63,230 nt of DNA, taken from NCBI GenBank assembly GCA_902520485.1, contig CABYNZ010000004.1, positions 1 through 63,230 on the forward strand, read 5' to 3'. A program made the position numbers and the translations under genes. Source of the stretch: an uncultured Prochlorococcus sp. GTDB lineage: Bacteria; Cyanobacteriota; Cyanobacteriia; PCC-6307; Cyanobiaceae. How positions within the stretch are numbered: the stretch's first letter is position 1; every line of letters starts with the position of its first letter. The notes beneath the pieces were generated by a model. It was given only the letters and a program-made list of their open reading frames with translations. It did no database searches and was not told the origin of the DNA. Shown piece after piece: positions 44,552 through 55,085 of this stretch.

Positions 44552-45265
44552 TTATAATTTTCTATTTGAGCTTTCAAAAACTTTTAATGCTTCAATTGAC
44601 CCTTCATATCTCCAATGCCAGGGTTCGTAATCTATATATTTATTATCTTTGTTGAATGATAACTTAAAGTGAAACTTAGCTGCATTTTTTATTAACCATC
44701 TAAAGGCGTCAGTATTTTCGAAGTCGGTTTCAAAGTCTGTATCTCTTTGAGTGGCATCACCAATATCGATTGCGAAACCTGTACTATGTTCTGAATACCC
44801 TGGAGGGGCTGAAACTCTAGCTCTTTCTGCCGCTTCTTGATTTCTAATAGATTTTAAAGAATAAAAGATATCGTTTTGCAAATTTATTGATCTATAACCA
44901 CTCAAGAAAACTAAATATATCCCATCCTTTTTGGCTTCTTCTCTCATCTTTAGTAGAGAATCGCGCATATCCATATGAACTTCAATATTAGGCTCAATTA
45001 AAACTAGTTTCTCTTTAGAAATTTCTGCATAGGGTAAATGACCTAAAATTCTATGGTCGTGATTTATCTGAGCCTGAAAATTAAGATTATCAAGAGATCC
45101 TATTTCTATATTTTTAATTAATCGCAATGCAGCGACAGAAAAAATAAGAAAAAGAAATGGAAAAATTATTAATAGTTTTTTTAATAATGTTGAATTTGGA
45201 TTATTTAGGTAAGTTCTTTTGGCAAGTGGTATATCAAATTGATCGATATCATTGTTTAGTTCCAA
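44552..45265 (-). CDS. D-alanyl-D-alanine carboxypeptidase, VanY/DacB type
   Basis: A 237-residue zinc peptidase. One N-terminal membrane helix (about 28-47) anchors it outward. The VanY core includes FLSGYRSINLQNDIFY (about 120-135), PPGYSEHSTGFAIDIGD with zinc His and Asp (about 152-168) and EPWHWRYEG with the catalytic Glu/His (about 216-224). It trims peptidoglycan side chains in the periplasm. A VanX-type dipeptidase is encoded at 50741, giving the cell two related activities. It is divergent from chlP. Confidence 0.9.
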   Translation of the reverse strand: MELNNDIDQFDIPLAKRTYLNNPNSTLLKKLLIIFPFLFLIFSVAALRLIKNIEIGSLDNLNFQAQINHDHRILGHLPYAEISKEKLVLIEPNIEVHMDMRDSLLKMREEAKKDGIYLVFLSGYRSINLQNDIFYSLKSIRNQEAAERARVSAPPGYSEHSTGFAIDIGDATQRDTDFETDFENTDAFRWLIKNAAKFHFKLSFNKDNKYIDYEPWHWRYEGSIEALKVFESSNRKL

Positions 45266-45378
45266 TATTTAGAAGTGAATTTGGAAAAGATATTTCGATA
45301 TTAACTATTATTTTAAGAAATGCACTTTTATAAGCAAAAAAGATGTAGTTTTTATATACAGTATTATTTTTTTTTCAT

Positions 45379-46719
45379 ATGTTGAGGGTAGCTGTAATTG
45401 GTGGAGGTCCAAGTGGTTCATGTGCGGCAGAAATACTTGCTAAAGCTGGAATACAAACTTGGCTCTTCGAGAGAAAATTAGATAATGCAAAACCATGTGG
45501 AGGAGCAATTCCACTTTGCATGGTCGAAGAATTTGATTTACCTGAATCAATTATTGATAGAAAAGTAAGGCATATGAGAATGATATCTCCATCAAATAGA
45601 GAAGTAGATATAAGTTTAGATAGAGTTTATGGGAAAAGTGATAATGAGTTTATTGGGATGTGTAGAAGAGAAGTTATGGACGCCTTCATGCGCAACAGAG
45701 CATCAGATCTTGGTGCTACATTAATAAATGGATTAGTTACTTCTATTGATACTGGCGATAATAATCAAGGGCCATATAAACTTTCCTACTCAGATTTTAC
45801 GAATGGAGATAAAAAAGGGGAACTAAAAGAGCTTACTGTTGACCTTTTGATCGGAGCTGATGGAGCCAATAGCAGAGTCGCAAAAGCAATGGATGCAGGT
45901 GATTACAAAGTTGCTATAGCATTTCAGGAAAGAATTAAATTGCCTAAAGAAGAAATGAGTTACTACGAAGATCTTGCTGAAATGTATGTTGGAACTGATG
46001 TTTCTCCAGATTTTTATGGGTGGGTATTTCCTAAATATGATCATGTTGCTGTGGGCACAGGAACCATGCAAAAGAATCAGTCATTAATTAAAGGACTTCA
46101 AGAGGGTGTAAGAAATAGGGCAAAGAAAAGACTTGTTAATGGTGAAGTAATAAAGGTAGAAGCTCATCCTATTCCAGAGCATCCAAGGCCAAGAAGAGTA
46201 GTTGGTAGAATGGCATTGGTTGGAGATGCAGCTGGTTATGTTACAAAAAGTTCTGGAGAGGGTATTTATTTTGCAGCAAAAAGCGGCAGAATGTGTGCTG
46301 AAGAAATTGTTGAAGCATCAAAAAATGGTCAAGTAATTCCATCAGAAAAAGATTTAAAAAACTATCTTAAAAAATGGGATAAAAAATATGGCACAACTTA
46401 TAAGGTGCTAGAAATCCTTCAAAATATTTTCTACAGAAATGATTCTGCTAGAGAAGCCTTTGTTGAGATGTGTGATGACATGGATGTTCAAAGACTTACT
46501 TTTGATAGTTACTTATACAAAAGAGTTGTCTCTATGAAACCATTACAGCAACTTAAAATTACGATGCTAACACTTGGTTCGATTTTAAGAGGGAAAGCCC
46601 TAGCGCCTCTAAAATATAAACCTGTTGATAGTGCTGTTAGGGAAAATAAAGAGGTAGAAAAAATGCTAGAAAATTATTCAATAAAGGGAGGAATTAAAGT
46701 TAAGGGTTCAAAAGTGTAA
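45379..46719 (+). CDS. chlP: Geranylgeranyl diphosphate reductase
   Basis: A 446-residue flavin-dependent reductase that saturates the geranylgeranyl group to phytyl for chlorophyll and tocopherol. The FAD site VIGGGPSGSCAAEILAKAG is at residues 6-24, KPCGGAIPLCM near 38-48, and VGDAAGYVTKSSGEGIYFAAKSG (about 282-304) is the second FAD motif. Length and pattern are typical of cyanobacterial ChlP. It overlaps the convergent glyS by 20 bases at the 3' end. The start follows a T-run and TATACAGTATTAT promoter-like sequence. Confidence 0.95.
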   Translation: MLRVAVIGGGPSGSCAAEILAKAGIQTWLFERKLDNAKPCGGAIPLCMVEEFDLPESIIDRKVRHMRMISPSNREVDISLDRVYGKSDNEFIGMCRREVMDAFMRNRASDLGATLINGLVTSIDTGDNNQGPYKLSYSDFTNGDKKGELKELTVDLLIGADGANSRVAKAMDAGDYKVAIAFQERIKLPKEEMSYYEDLAEMYVGTDVSPDFYGWVFPKYDHVAVGTGTMQKNQSLIKGLQEGVRNRAKKRLVNGEVIKVEAHPIPEHPRPRRVVGRMALVGDAAGYVTKSSGEGIYFAAKSGRMCAEEIVEASKNGQVIPSEKDLKNYLKKWDKKYGTTYKVLEILQNIFYRNDSAREAFVEMCDDMDVQRLTFDSYLYKRVVSMKPLQQLKITMLTLGSILRGKALAPLKYKPVDSAVRENKEVEKMLENYSIKGGIKVKGSKV

Positions 46720-48862
46720 AGTCGGCAATTTTTAGAGAATAATTTCTAATTAAGCTCAACAAATTGAGTCTATTATTTCTTATTTTTAAATCCTCTGACA
46801 TTATTAAGACTCCCTTTTCATTATCAAATAAATCCTCGATAGTGTTTACATTAATCTCAAACAAATTTAGAAGTTTCAAATAATTGCAATAACCTTCTGA
46901 AAAAAGTTTTTCTAATTCTCCAATAAATTCAAAAACTTTGAATTCACAATCTTTTTCAAAAAGTTTTGTGTTTACATAATCTCTTGTTGAGAGAACTTCT
47001 CTTGAAATATCACTTTTATTTGCTAAATTACTTACCCTAGTAATTACCTTATGGATTTCAACAAAATTATCTTTTTCGTTAAAATTGATAATAGAATTAA
47101 TCCTATTTTTAAGATCAACAATATTCAATACTCTTTTTTGAGATACTTCATCAGAGGAGCAAACAGCCTTTATTAATTCTTTACTTAGTGATATTTCATC
47201 TAGATGACTAACAATTCTTTGAACTAAAAATTCATTTAAATCGTTAAATACCGTTTCTCTTGAGAAGTTTAAATTCGGCAGTACGATTTTCCAAAAATCA
47301 ATAAGTTCGTTGAATAATTTATCTAAAGGTAAATCAAGTTCATAATCCCAAATTATTTTAATCACTCCATTCAAATTTCTTCTTAAAGCATAAGGATCAG
47401 ATGATCCACTTGGACGTTTCCCAGAAATAAATATACTTATTAAAGTTTCGACCTTATCTGCTATGGAAACTATTGCACCATATTTTGTGGAGGGCAAAGC
47501 ATCTTTATAAAAAGAAGGTAAATAATGTTCAGCGACAGCCAAGCAAACATCCTCACTAAATCCTTCATATTTAAGATATTTACCACCCATTATTCCTTGC
47601 AGCTCAGGGAATTCGAAAACAATTTCGCTACACAAGTCGTTTTTACAGTATTTAGCAGCTTCTATTATTTTTTTTTCTTCTAAAGACTTATCATTTAAAA
47701 ATTTAAGAATTTTTTTAGTAACTTCCTCTATCCTTTCTACCCTCTGAAATATATTTCCAAGTCCTTTTAAATATGATACAGATTTAAGCTTTTCATTTCT
47801 TTCGATTGAAGCAACTTTTTTGTCACTTTCTACGAAAAACTTTGCATCTGAAAACCTTGCCCTTAATACTTTCTCATTACCTTTGGCAATATTATTATTT
47901 GATTCTTTAAGACCATTTGAAATGACGCAGAAAGTTGTACTAATATTTTTTTCAGAGCTTAAATCTAGTTTAGAAAAACTTTCGTTTTTAAGTAAAAGAG
48001 GAACGTATCTCTGATGAATTTTCATGACTGTTGAGAGAACTTCAACCGGAAGATCAAGAAATTCATTACTAAATTTGCCAATAATTAATTCTGGCCATTC
48101 AACTAAATCAGTTAGTTCATTTAGTAATCCTTCTGAAAGGTCAGGTTTCAGATTTAAAGATTTAGATGCCTGATTTATTAAAGTTTCAATTTTTTCTTTT
48201 CTTTCTCTTCTAATAACTATTACTCTATTTCGTTTCAATAATTCAAAAAAATCGTCAGGATTCTGAACTTCTAAAACTTCATTGATTAACCTGTGACTTT
48301 TTGTTTTATTACTTATTTTGATTTTTGGATCACATCCATCAAATTCAAAATCAAGAATTTCATCATTATAAATAGATGCAATCCACCTAATAGGTCTTGA
48401 AAATTTTATGTTCCCACCCCCCCATTTCATAAATCGAGGGCCTTGAAGACTCTTTACTAATTTTGGGATAATCGAAGACAAAGAAATTTTTGTTGATTGT
48501 CCTTTGTCAATTTTCTTTCCAAATACAAAATCACCCTTTTCCGTGTTTTTTATTTCTAACTCACCTACATCTATATCTAAGCTATTAGCAAATCCTAAAG
48601 CAGCATTAGTAGGACATCCATTTAAATAAGCTAAACTAGCTTTAGGCCCTTTTCTTTCTATTATCTTATCTTCTGCATAATCAACTAAACCTTCGAGAAG
48701 TAGAACTATCCTCCTTGGTGTGGAGGTAACAACTATTTGTTCGAATTTGATTAACTTTTTATCCAATTCAAATTCTATTAGAGATTTAAATTGCTCTAGA
48801 ACAGAATGAGAAAATTTTGCAGGCAACTCTTCTGTTCCTATCTCAAGTAAATATTTAGACAA
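46700..48862 (-). CDS. glyS: Glycyl-tRNA synthetase beta subunit
   Basis: A 720-residue tRNA-binding beta chain of the bacterial alpha2beta2 enzyme. The N-terminus YLLEIGTEELPAKFS (about 3-18), RTPRRIVLLLEGL region (here STPRRIVLLLEGL), KGPKASLAY, FMKWGGGNIKFSRPIRWI (about 143-160) and SDPYALRRNLNGVIKI (about 488-503) are conserved, and the C-terminal anticodon-binding helical domain is present. The alpha subunit glyQ is not adjacent. It is divergent from sir across an 87-bp spacer. Confidence 0.95.
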   Translation of the reverse strand: MSKYLLEIGTEELPAKFSHSVLEQFKSLIEFELDKKLIKFEQIVVTSTPRRIVLLLEGLVDYAEDKIIERKGPKASLAYLNGCPTNAALGFANSLDIDVGELEIKNTEKGDFVFGKKIDKGQSTKISLSSIIPKLVKSLQGPRFMKWGGGNIKFSRPIRWIASIYNDEILDFEFDGCDPKIKISNKTKSHRLINEVLEVQNPDDFFELLKRNRVIVIRRERKEKIETLINQASKSLNLKPDLSEGLLNELTDLVEWPELIIGKFSNEFLDLPVEVLSTVMKIHQRYVPLLLKNESFSKLDLSSEKNISTTFCVISNGLKESNNNIAKGNEKVLRARFSDAKFFVESDKKVASIERNEKLKSVSYLKGLGNIFQRVERIEEVTKKILKFLNDKSLEEKKIIEAAKYCKNDLCSEIVFEFPELQGIMGGKYLKYEGFSEDVCLAVAEHYLPSFYKDALPSTKYGAIVSIADKVETLISIFISGKRPSGSSDPYALRRNLNGVIKIIWDYELDLPLDKLFNELIDFWKIVLPNLNFSRETVFNDLNEFLVQRIVSHLDEISLSKELIKAVCSSDEVSQKRVLNIVDLKNRINSIINFNEKDNFVEIHKVITRVSNLANKSDISREVLSTRDYVNTKLFEKDCEFKVFEFIGELEKLFSEGYCNYLKLLNLFEINVNTIEDLFDNEKGVLIMSEDLKIRNNRLNLLSLIRNYSLKIADFTLLNP

Positions 48863-48949
48863 GAAAAAAATATGACTTAACTTACTATAATTTACTACCA
48901 GTTAAATAAGCTTTTCGCTAATGTATAAAAAGAGATATGTTTTGGTCCT

Positions 48950-50737
48950 TTGATCAAGGTTGAGAAAGTAAAAAAGAAAAAAGGTTCTGCAAAGGAAGAG
49001 ACTGTTTGCTTAGCAAATGGACTAGAAGTCTCTAAATTTGAAAATTTTAAAAAAAGCAGCCAATTTCTTAAGGAACCACTTGCTTCAGAATTAGTCAATG
49101 AAAGTGATCATTTTACTAATGATGCAGTTCAATTATTAAAATTTCATGGTAGTTATCAACAAGATAACAGGGAAAATAGAAGGCCGGGCAAAAGTAAAGA
49201 TTGGCAAATGATGCTTAGGTTAAGAAATCCAGGCGGTGAAGTCCCTGGAAAATTATTTTTAGCATTAGATGCATTATCTGACAAACTAGGTAATGGAACA
49301 CTTAGGGCCACTACAAGACAAGCCTTTCAAATGCATGGAATCAGAAAGGAGAACTTAAAGGAAGTAATTCAAACAATAGTAAATTCAATGGGCTCCACAT
49401 TAGCTGCATGTGGGGATATTAATAGAAATGTTATGGCCCCTGCGGCTCCATTTGATTCGCCAGACTATAATATTGCAAGAGCATTGGCAAAAAAAGTTGC
49501 AGATCTTCTTACCCCAATGGCTGGCCAAGGTACTTTTTTAGAGCTTTGGGCTGATGGAGATTTAGAGTACACCATAAAGCCTGATAAAGATATTGAAGCA
49601 ATTAGGAAGCTCCAATTCAAAGATAATGTTTTTAGTGGAATAAAAGATGAGCCTCTTTATGGTTCAACTTATTTACCGAGAAAATTCAAATGTGCAGTTA
49701 CAGTTCCTGGGGACAATTCTGTTGATCTTCTTACCAATGACATAGGAATAGTTGCCTTTACTTCTAAGGATGGGAACTTAGAAGGATGCAACTTCTATAT
49801 TGGAGGTGGCATGGGTCGAACACATAATAATGAGGAGACCTTTGCCAGAATTGCAGATCCACTTGGATATGTTGAAGAACCTGATGTTTATGAATTAATA
49901 CAAAGCATTGTGGCTATTCAAAGAGATTATGGTGATAGAAAATCAAGAAAAAATTCGAGAATGAAATATCTTCTTCATAGAAAAGGTATTAAATGGTTCA
50001 AAAAGATACTTTCTGATAAGTATTTCAAAAAAGAAATTAAAAAAATTAGAAAAGAACCTGATAAGCTTCTTATTGATTACCTAGGTTGGCATAAACAAAA
50101 TGAAACCTCCCATTTCGTAGGTTTACCATTATTATCAGGAAGATTATCTGGAGAAACGAAGAATACCATCACAAGTATTGTTAAAAAATATAATTTAGAT
50201 TTAAGACTCACACCTAATCAAGATATTTTACTTTGCAATATCCCCAATAAAAACAAAGGTGAAATTCAAAAATCTCTATCAAAAATTGGATACGAAAATT
50301 TAGAAAACATTAATGAAATACAAAGACACGCTTTAGCTTGTCCTGCTTTACCACTTTGTGGTCTTGCAATGACTGAAGCTGAAAGAATATTACCTGATGT
50401 ACTAAAAAGGATTGAAAATTTACTATTAGATCTAAAAATACAAAAAACAATATTATTCAGAATGACAGGATGTCCGAATGGATGTACCAGGCCTTATATG
50501 GCCGAATTAGCACTTGTTGGAAGTGGGCAAAACAAATACCAATTATGGTTGGGGGGAAGTAAAAATCTACAAAGGCTTGCTAAACCTTTTTTACAACGAA
50601 TGGAACTTAACGATTTAGAAAAAACTCTTCAACCATTATTTAATAATTGGAAGAGTAATTTGGATTTAGATTTTGGAGATTTTATAAATATTCAAGATGA
50701 AAACTATATATTAAATTTACTAAATGAAAATCAATAG
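48950..50737 (+). CDS. sir: Ferredoxin-sulfite reductase
   Basis: A 595-residue enzyme reducing sulfite to sulfide with electrons from ferredoxin. The cluster and siroheme ligands C-x5-C in ACPALPLCGLAM and C-x3-C in GCPNGCTRPYMAELALVG (about 510-530) are complete, and the substrate-binding LRATTRQAFQMHG (about 117-129) is typical of SiR rather than nitrite reductase. The start is TTG at 48950: an upstream ATG is stopped at once. It carries a large iron demand, relevant to the iron cluster in the window. It ends four bases before the convergent dipeptidase gene. Confidence 0.94.
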   Translation: MIKVEKVKKKKGSAKEETVCLANGLEVSKFENFKKSSQFLKEPLASELVNESDHFTNDAVQLLKFHGSYQQDNRENRRPGKSKDWQMMLRLRNPGGEVPGKLFLALDALSDKLGNGTLRATTRQAFQMHGIRKENLKEVIQTIVNSMGSTLAACGDINRNVMAPAAPFDSPDYNIARALAKKVADLLTPMAGQGTFLELWADGDLEYTIKPDKDIEAIRKLQFKDNVFSGIKDEPLYGSTYLPRKFKCAVTVPGDNSVDLLTNDIGIVAFTSKDGNLEGCNFYIGGGMGRTHNNEETFARIADPLGYVEEPDVYELIQSIVAIQRDYGDRKSRKNSRMKYLLHRKGIKWFKKILSDKYFKKEIKKIRKEPDKLLIDYLGWHKQNETSHFVGLPLLSGRLSGETKNTITSIVKKYNLDLRLTPNQDILLCNIPNKNKGEIQKSLSKIGYENLENINEIQRHALACPALPLCGLAMTEAERILPDVLKRIENLLLDLKIQKTILFRMTGCPNGCTRPYMAELALVGSGQNKYQLWLGGSKNLQRLAKPFLQRMELNDLEKTLQPLFNNWKSNLDLDFGDFINIQDENYILNLLNENQ

Positions 50738-50740
50738 AAT

Positions 50741-51424
50741 TTAAATTTTTCCATAGAGGGCATTTGCTTTTTTATTTTTCCAAGCCCATAATTGATCACC
50801 ATAACTAAAATGCCACCATTCATTAGGATGTTGAGCAAATCCGAATTTAGTCATAATTTCCCTTAATAAATTTCTTCTACTATTCCAAATAATTGCCCCT
50901 TCATTCTTCATGTTTGCATAAAAATAAGGATTTGAGGTCTCGTCCATTTGATCCACCATGCTTCCCATTTCAACAAGATTTCCGTCTTTATCTGATAAAC
51001 AAACATCCAATGCTCCACCAGTTGAATGAGGGGGAGGACACCTAGTGTCATGAGAAGGATATGCCCAAAATTTTTCAACTTTTTTTAAAATGCATGGATA
51101 AGATTTTATATTTTCAAAAGAAATATCAATATCAGATTTTTCACACTCTAATAAAAATGCTCTTTTAAACATAAATTCCTGGACTTCTAAAGGTCGCCAA
51201 CTGTCATAAATTAAAAGGTTAAAACTACTCTTTGATATCAAATAATCATTTACTTTTACTAATCTATTTACAACCTCCTCTCTTAATTTCCAAATAGAAG
51301 TTTTATCTTTGTAAGGTGCTCCTAAATGAAAGTAAGGGTGGGGATCTAAAAACTTTAGGCAGCTAGGTATAGCTATTAACTTATCTCCATTATCTTCAAT
51401 TGGTATTTTATTCCAAATTTTCAA
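50741..51424 (-). CDS. ddpX: D-alanyl-D-alanine dipeptidase, VanX/DdpX type
   Basis: A 227-residue zinc dipeptidase. IYDSWRPLEVQEFMF (about 68-82), TRCPPPHSTGGALDVCLSD with zinc His and Asp (about 127-145) and NEWWHFSYGDQLWAW with catalytic Glu/His (about 199-213) are the VanX signature. It cleaves D-Ala-D-Ala released from peptidoglycan and may recycle it. No vancomycin-resistance partners (VanH, VanA) are nearby, so a resistance role is unlikely. Its upstream neighbour on the same strand is recG. Confidence 0.92.
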   Translation of the reverse strand: MKIWNKIPIEDNGDKLIAIPSCLKFLDPHPYFHLGAPYKDKTSIWKLREEVVNRLVKVNDYLISKSSFNLLIYDSWRPLEVQEFMFKRAFLLECEKSDIDISFENIKSYPCILKKVEKFWAYPSHDTRCPPPHSTGGALDVCLSDKDGNLVEMGSMVDQMDETSNPYFYANMKNEGAIIWNSRRNLLREIMTKFGFAQHPNEWWHFSYGDQLWAWKNKKANALYGKI

Positions 51425-51481
51425 TTAAAATTTGCAATTGATTTATGGTGACATATATATCAAAAATTACAATGATAGTTT

Positions 51482-53938
51482 TCAATTTAAGAAATCATGA
51501 ATGAATTTATTATCAGAATTATCAATAAGTATATTCCTTAAAACAATATTTTCTTTTAAATCAGGATCATCACTAACAATCTTAATAGCCTCTTCACGAG
51601 CCTTATCAATAAGAAATTTATTGTTAGGTAAATTGTCCAGTACAAAATCAGGCAATCCGGATTGTCTATATCCTAAAATCTGGCCTGGCCCTCTAAGCTC
51701 CAAGTCTTTTTCAGCAATATAAAAGCCATCATTAGATTTTTGCAAAACACAAAGTCGTTTATTTTCTAATCCATTTTTATCGGGGGTTACCAGATAACAA
51801 AAAGATTTTGTTGATCCCCTACCAACTCTCCCCCTTAATTGATGTAGCTGGGACAATCCAAATCTGTCCGAATTATAAATAATCATAATTGTGGCGTTAG
51901 GCACATCAATGCCAACCTCAATTACTGTGGTTGAAACCAATATATTAATTTCATTCTTTAAAAAAGAATTAATTACTTCATTCTTTTCATGTGAACTTAA
52001 TTTGCCATGTAATAATCCAACTTTTTTGTTAAAAAAGACCTCTTCTGATAAATGTTTGAATGTTTTCTTTGCGGAGTTTAAATTCATTTTTTCTGAATCT
52101 TCTATAAGTGGCAAAATCACATAAGCTTGCTTTCCCTTATTGATCTCATCTTCAACAATCTTAAACAAGTTAGTTAAATCATCTTCTGAAATTATTTTTG
52201 TTGTTATGGGAACTCTACCAGGAGGGAGTTCTGTAATTTGACTCACATCTAAATCACCATAAATAGAAAGCGCAAGAGTTCTTGGAATTGGTGTAGCTGT
52301 CATTGATAACAAGTTAGTATTTTCTCCTTTATTTAGTAATCTATTTCTTTGAGTAACTCCAAATCTATGTTGTTCATCAATTACAACCATGCCTAATGCA
52401 TTAAAGATGACTTTATCCTCAAATAATGCATGAGTACCTACGAGGATATCAACTAATCCATTGTTCAAATTAGAGAAAATTTCTTTTCTCTTTTTTTGAG
52501 GAGTATTCCCAGTAAGTAGTTCAACAGAAACTAAAAGGGGATTCAAATATTTTAATAAATTTTTATAATGCTGTTCTGCCAATACCTCAGTTGGGACCAT
52601 AAATGCACCTTGCAGGTTTTTTTCAATGACAAGTAAAAGAGACGCTATTGCAACTATAGTTTTACCGCTTCCCACATCTCCCTGAAGCAATCGAGACATT
52701 GGAACGGGATTAGATATATCTTTCTTAATTTCATTTAAAACATTTTCTTGAGATTTTGTTAATTCAAAAGGAAAAGTATTTAAAAATTCTTTTAATAAAG
52801 ATTTCTTTTGAGGTAATTGTTGGGAAGTTACATTTTTATTCGTCTTTCTTTTTCTAAGAAGGAACTTTATTTGAAGTAGGAATAACTCATCAAAAACCAA
52901 GCGTTTTTTTGACTCAATAAGTGCCTGTTGAGTTGGTGGGAAATGAATATTAATCAACGACTCTCCTTTTGATAATAAAGATAATGAATCCAGTTGCTTT
53001 TTATTTAAAATTTCTGGATATTGCTTTGCATAAATTAGTACCTTTTTTATAAGTTTTATAAAACTCATATTTGATAGAGATTCACCTAATGAATACAAGG
53101 GTAATATTTTGCCTGAGAAATTAAAATTATCATTGTTATCCTTAATAATTTCAATCTGCGGATCTACAAAAGTTTTGCCATACTCCGTCAATTTAACCTT
53201 ACCGGAAATTGCTAATTTGGTTCCAGGAATATATAAAGATTTTTGAGATGTGAAGAAGGAGTAAGATCTAAATCTTGTTCCTAGAAAAAATTTTGTAACC
53301 TTTATTGAAGACGTTTCATCAGAAACTAGAATATTCATTATTGATAAATTACTATTTTTTTTACTCTTATGAATATAAAATCTTTTAACGTTTGCAATGC
53401 AAGTGTATAAATTATCTGGTTTTAAATTTATTATCTTGACTCTATTCGTATAGTCTAGATATGTTCGTGGGAAATAATTAATTAGATCTTTTATATGAAA
53501 TATACCTAATTCATTAAGCTTATTTTTATAAACTTTTCCTACATTTTTTATTGATGAAATATCTGAATCAAAAGACAAACTTGAATCAGCTTTATTCAAA
53601 AAAACATTATTAGAAACATTATTAGAACTTTCTATTTCTAGAGTTTTACCTAGTTTATAAAGATTTTTTCTTGTATCTATAATTAACCTTTTTCTTTGAT
53701 TTTCATCTAATTTATTATATTCATAATATTTTTTTGAAAATTCATAAAATATCCTTAAATATTCGTCTGAAAGATTTAGATTATCTAGTTTTTTCAATGA
53801 TTCATGCAAATAATCATTAAAAAATTTTTCTCTTCCTAAAGTATTGATAAATTTGTTTTCAGTTTCAATAGTAAGAGACTTTTGAAGCGGTCTTATCCAA
53901 TCTTTAATTAATTTATTATTATTCCGGATAATAGTCAA
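51482..53938 (-). CDS. recG: ATP-dependent DNA helicase RecG
   Basis: An 818-residue helicase that remodels stalled replication forks. An unusual N-terminal extension of about 140 residues precedes the wedge/OB domain (about 150-290). Helicase motifs: I GDVGSGKTIVA (about 437), II DEQHRFG (about 541, DExH type), III SMTATPIPRT, and VI QLRGRVGRG (about 696). The extension is typical of cyanobacterial RecG. It lies between the unknown gene and ddpX on the minus strand with short gaps. Confidence 0.94.
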   Translation of the reverse strand: MTIIRNNNKLIKDWIRPLQKSLTIETENKFINTLGREKFFNDYLHESLKKLDNLNLSDEYLRIFYEFSKKYYEYNKLDENQRKRLIIDTRKNLYKLGKTLEIESSNNVSNNVFLNKADSSLSFDSDISSIKNVGKVYKNKLNELGIFHIKDLINYFPRTYLDYTNRVKIINLKPDNLYTCIANVKRFYIHKSKKNSNLSIMNILVSDETSSIKVTKFFLGTRFRSYSFFTSQKSLYIPGTKLAISGKVKLTEYGKTFVDPQIEIIKDNNDNFNFSGKILPLYSLGESLSNMSFIKLIKKVLIYAKQYPEILNKKQLDSLSLLSKGESLINIHFPPTQQALIESKKRLVFDELFLLQIKFLLRKRKTNKNVTSQQLPQKKSLLKEFLNTFPFELTKSQENVLNEIKKDISNPVPMSRLLQGDVGSGKTIVAIASLLLVIEKNLQGAFMVPTEVLAEQHYKNLLKYLNPLLVSVELLTGNTPQKKRKEIFSNLNNGLVDILVGTHALFEDKVIFNALGMVVIDEQHRFGVTQRNRLLNKGENTNLLSMTATPIPRTLALSIYGDLDVSQITELPPGRVPITTKIISEDDLTNLFKIVEDEINKGKQAYVILPLIEDSEKMNLNSAKKTFKHLSEEVFFNKKVGLLHGKLSSHEKNEVINSFLKNEINILVSTTVIEVGIDVPNATIMIIYNSDRFGLSQLHQLRGRVGRGSTKSFCYLVTPDKNGLENKRLCVLQKSNDGFYIAEKDLELRGPGQILGYRQSGLPDFVLDNLPNNKFLIDKAREEAIKIVSDDPDLKENIVLRNILIDNSDNKFIHDFLN

Positions 53939-53960
53939 ATTTGAAAAAAGAATTATTTTT

Positions 53961-55085
53961 TCAACGTATCTTATTCAAAGTTATTTCTTTTTGCCTCCAA
54001 TATTTCTCTTTTTTAATCAAACGCTGAAATTGATTTTTTAGCTCATTTATTTTGTTCCTTTGAATAGAAAGATTTAAATTTTTAAACTCTAACTCAACAG
54101 TAGATATATTGAAGAAAATAATGCTTGGAAAATTATTGCCGATTAATGATGACCGATTTAAGTTTAATTCTAAATTAATAACAAAAGGATATGGATGTTT
54201 TATCATAAGATTTCTGCCTACTAAGTAATTAAAGGAATCTTTAGATATCATCTTTTTTATTAGATTTGCATTAAATAATTCTTGGTTAATATTATATGAA
54301 AGATTCAATAGTAAATCTTCCAATGACTTGTCTATTAAATCAAAATTATTAAGAATCTGATTTTTTAGTAAATTATCCATTTTATTGATATTTTCTTTTT
54401 CAAGATGTCTAGGTTTTTCCACTTTTTCTTCTCCTATTAATTCAAGTAAGGAGGAAATAAATTTTTTTTCAACTCCTAAATTTTCAAAAATATTTTTTTT
54501 AGCTAAATAATTATTATGGTCGTTTTTATCTAAATCAAGTGATACGAATTTCTCATTATTATGAGCTTGATAATATTCACAAATATTTGAAAAGCCTTCA
54601 GTAATCTCGAACTGAGTGAGTTCTTTTAATTGAAAACCATCTTCATTTTGAAATTTTTCTTCTCGATCATCCTTTATTTTTGTAGAACTATCAAAAATAG
54701 TAAAATTAATTTCCTTATTTATATTTTTTTCAATTTCGTTTATCTTTAATTGTTCTACTGTTATAAAGGGCAAATTCTTAAATATTAATTTACTTATTTT
54801 TTTTTCCAAAAGACTATAGGATTCATTTTCATTTAAGAAATTATCATTAATTGCTGGATCTCTATATATTTGATTTAGACCTTTTTCTACAGAGATGAAA
54901 AGTAGATCTCTTATTAGATTAAGATAAAGTTCATATTCCCTATAGATATGTCTAGTTAATATTCTTTTTTGTATTTCTGCTCTCTCTAATTGATAATTAA
55001 TTTTATCTATATTTATATAGTTATTGAAATTATTCAAATCATTCAAGTGACTAGTTTGTTTGCATTGATGCAACCTCTTCAGCAA
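53961..55085 (-). CDS. Large cyanobacterial hypothetical protein downstream of tsf (up to 374 aa)
   Basis: A 374-residue, helical, Asn/Lys/Glu-rich protein. No signal peptide, membrane segment or known catalytic motif is apparent; helical segments with heptad-like patterns near 25-65 and 335-370 suggest coiled coil. The open frame begins with an ATG (55085) that overlaps the 3' end of tsf by 35 bases. TTG codons at 55046 and 55037 are alternative starts after the tsf stop, which would shorten it by 13-16 residues. Being between tsf and recG it is probably in the rpsB-tsf transcript. A role near translation or DNA repair is conceivable but not shown. Confidence 0.6.
   Translation of the reverse strand: MLKRLHQCKQTSHLNDLNNFNNYINIDKINYQLERAEIQKRILTRHIYREYELYLNLIRDLLFISVEKGLNQIYRDPAINDNFLNENESYSLLEKKISKLIFKNLPFITVEQLKINEIEKNINKEINFTIFDSSTKIKDDREEKFQNEDGFQLKELTQFEITEGFSNICEYYQAHNNEKFVSLDLDKNDHNNYLAKKNIFENLGVEKKFISSLLELIGEEKVEKPRHLEKENINKMDNLLKNQILNNFDLIDKSLEDLLLNLSYNINQELFNANLIKKMISKDSFNYLVGRNLMIKHPYPFVINLELNLNRSSLIGNNFPSIIFFNISTVELEFKNLNLSIQRNKINELKNQFQRLIKKEKYWRQKEITLNKIR

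Noticed and set aside
50741..51424. Vancomycin-resistance cluster
   Set aside because: A VanX-type dipeptidase and a distant VanY-type carboxypeptidase occur, but no VanH, VanA or VanRS genes. They are more simply wall-recycling enzymes.
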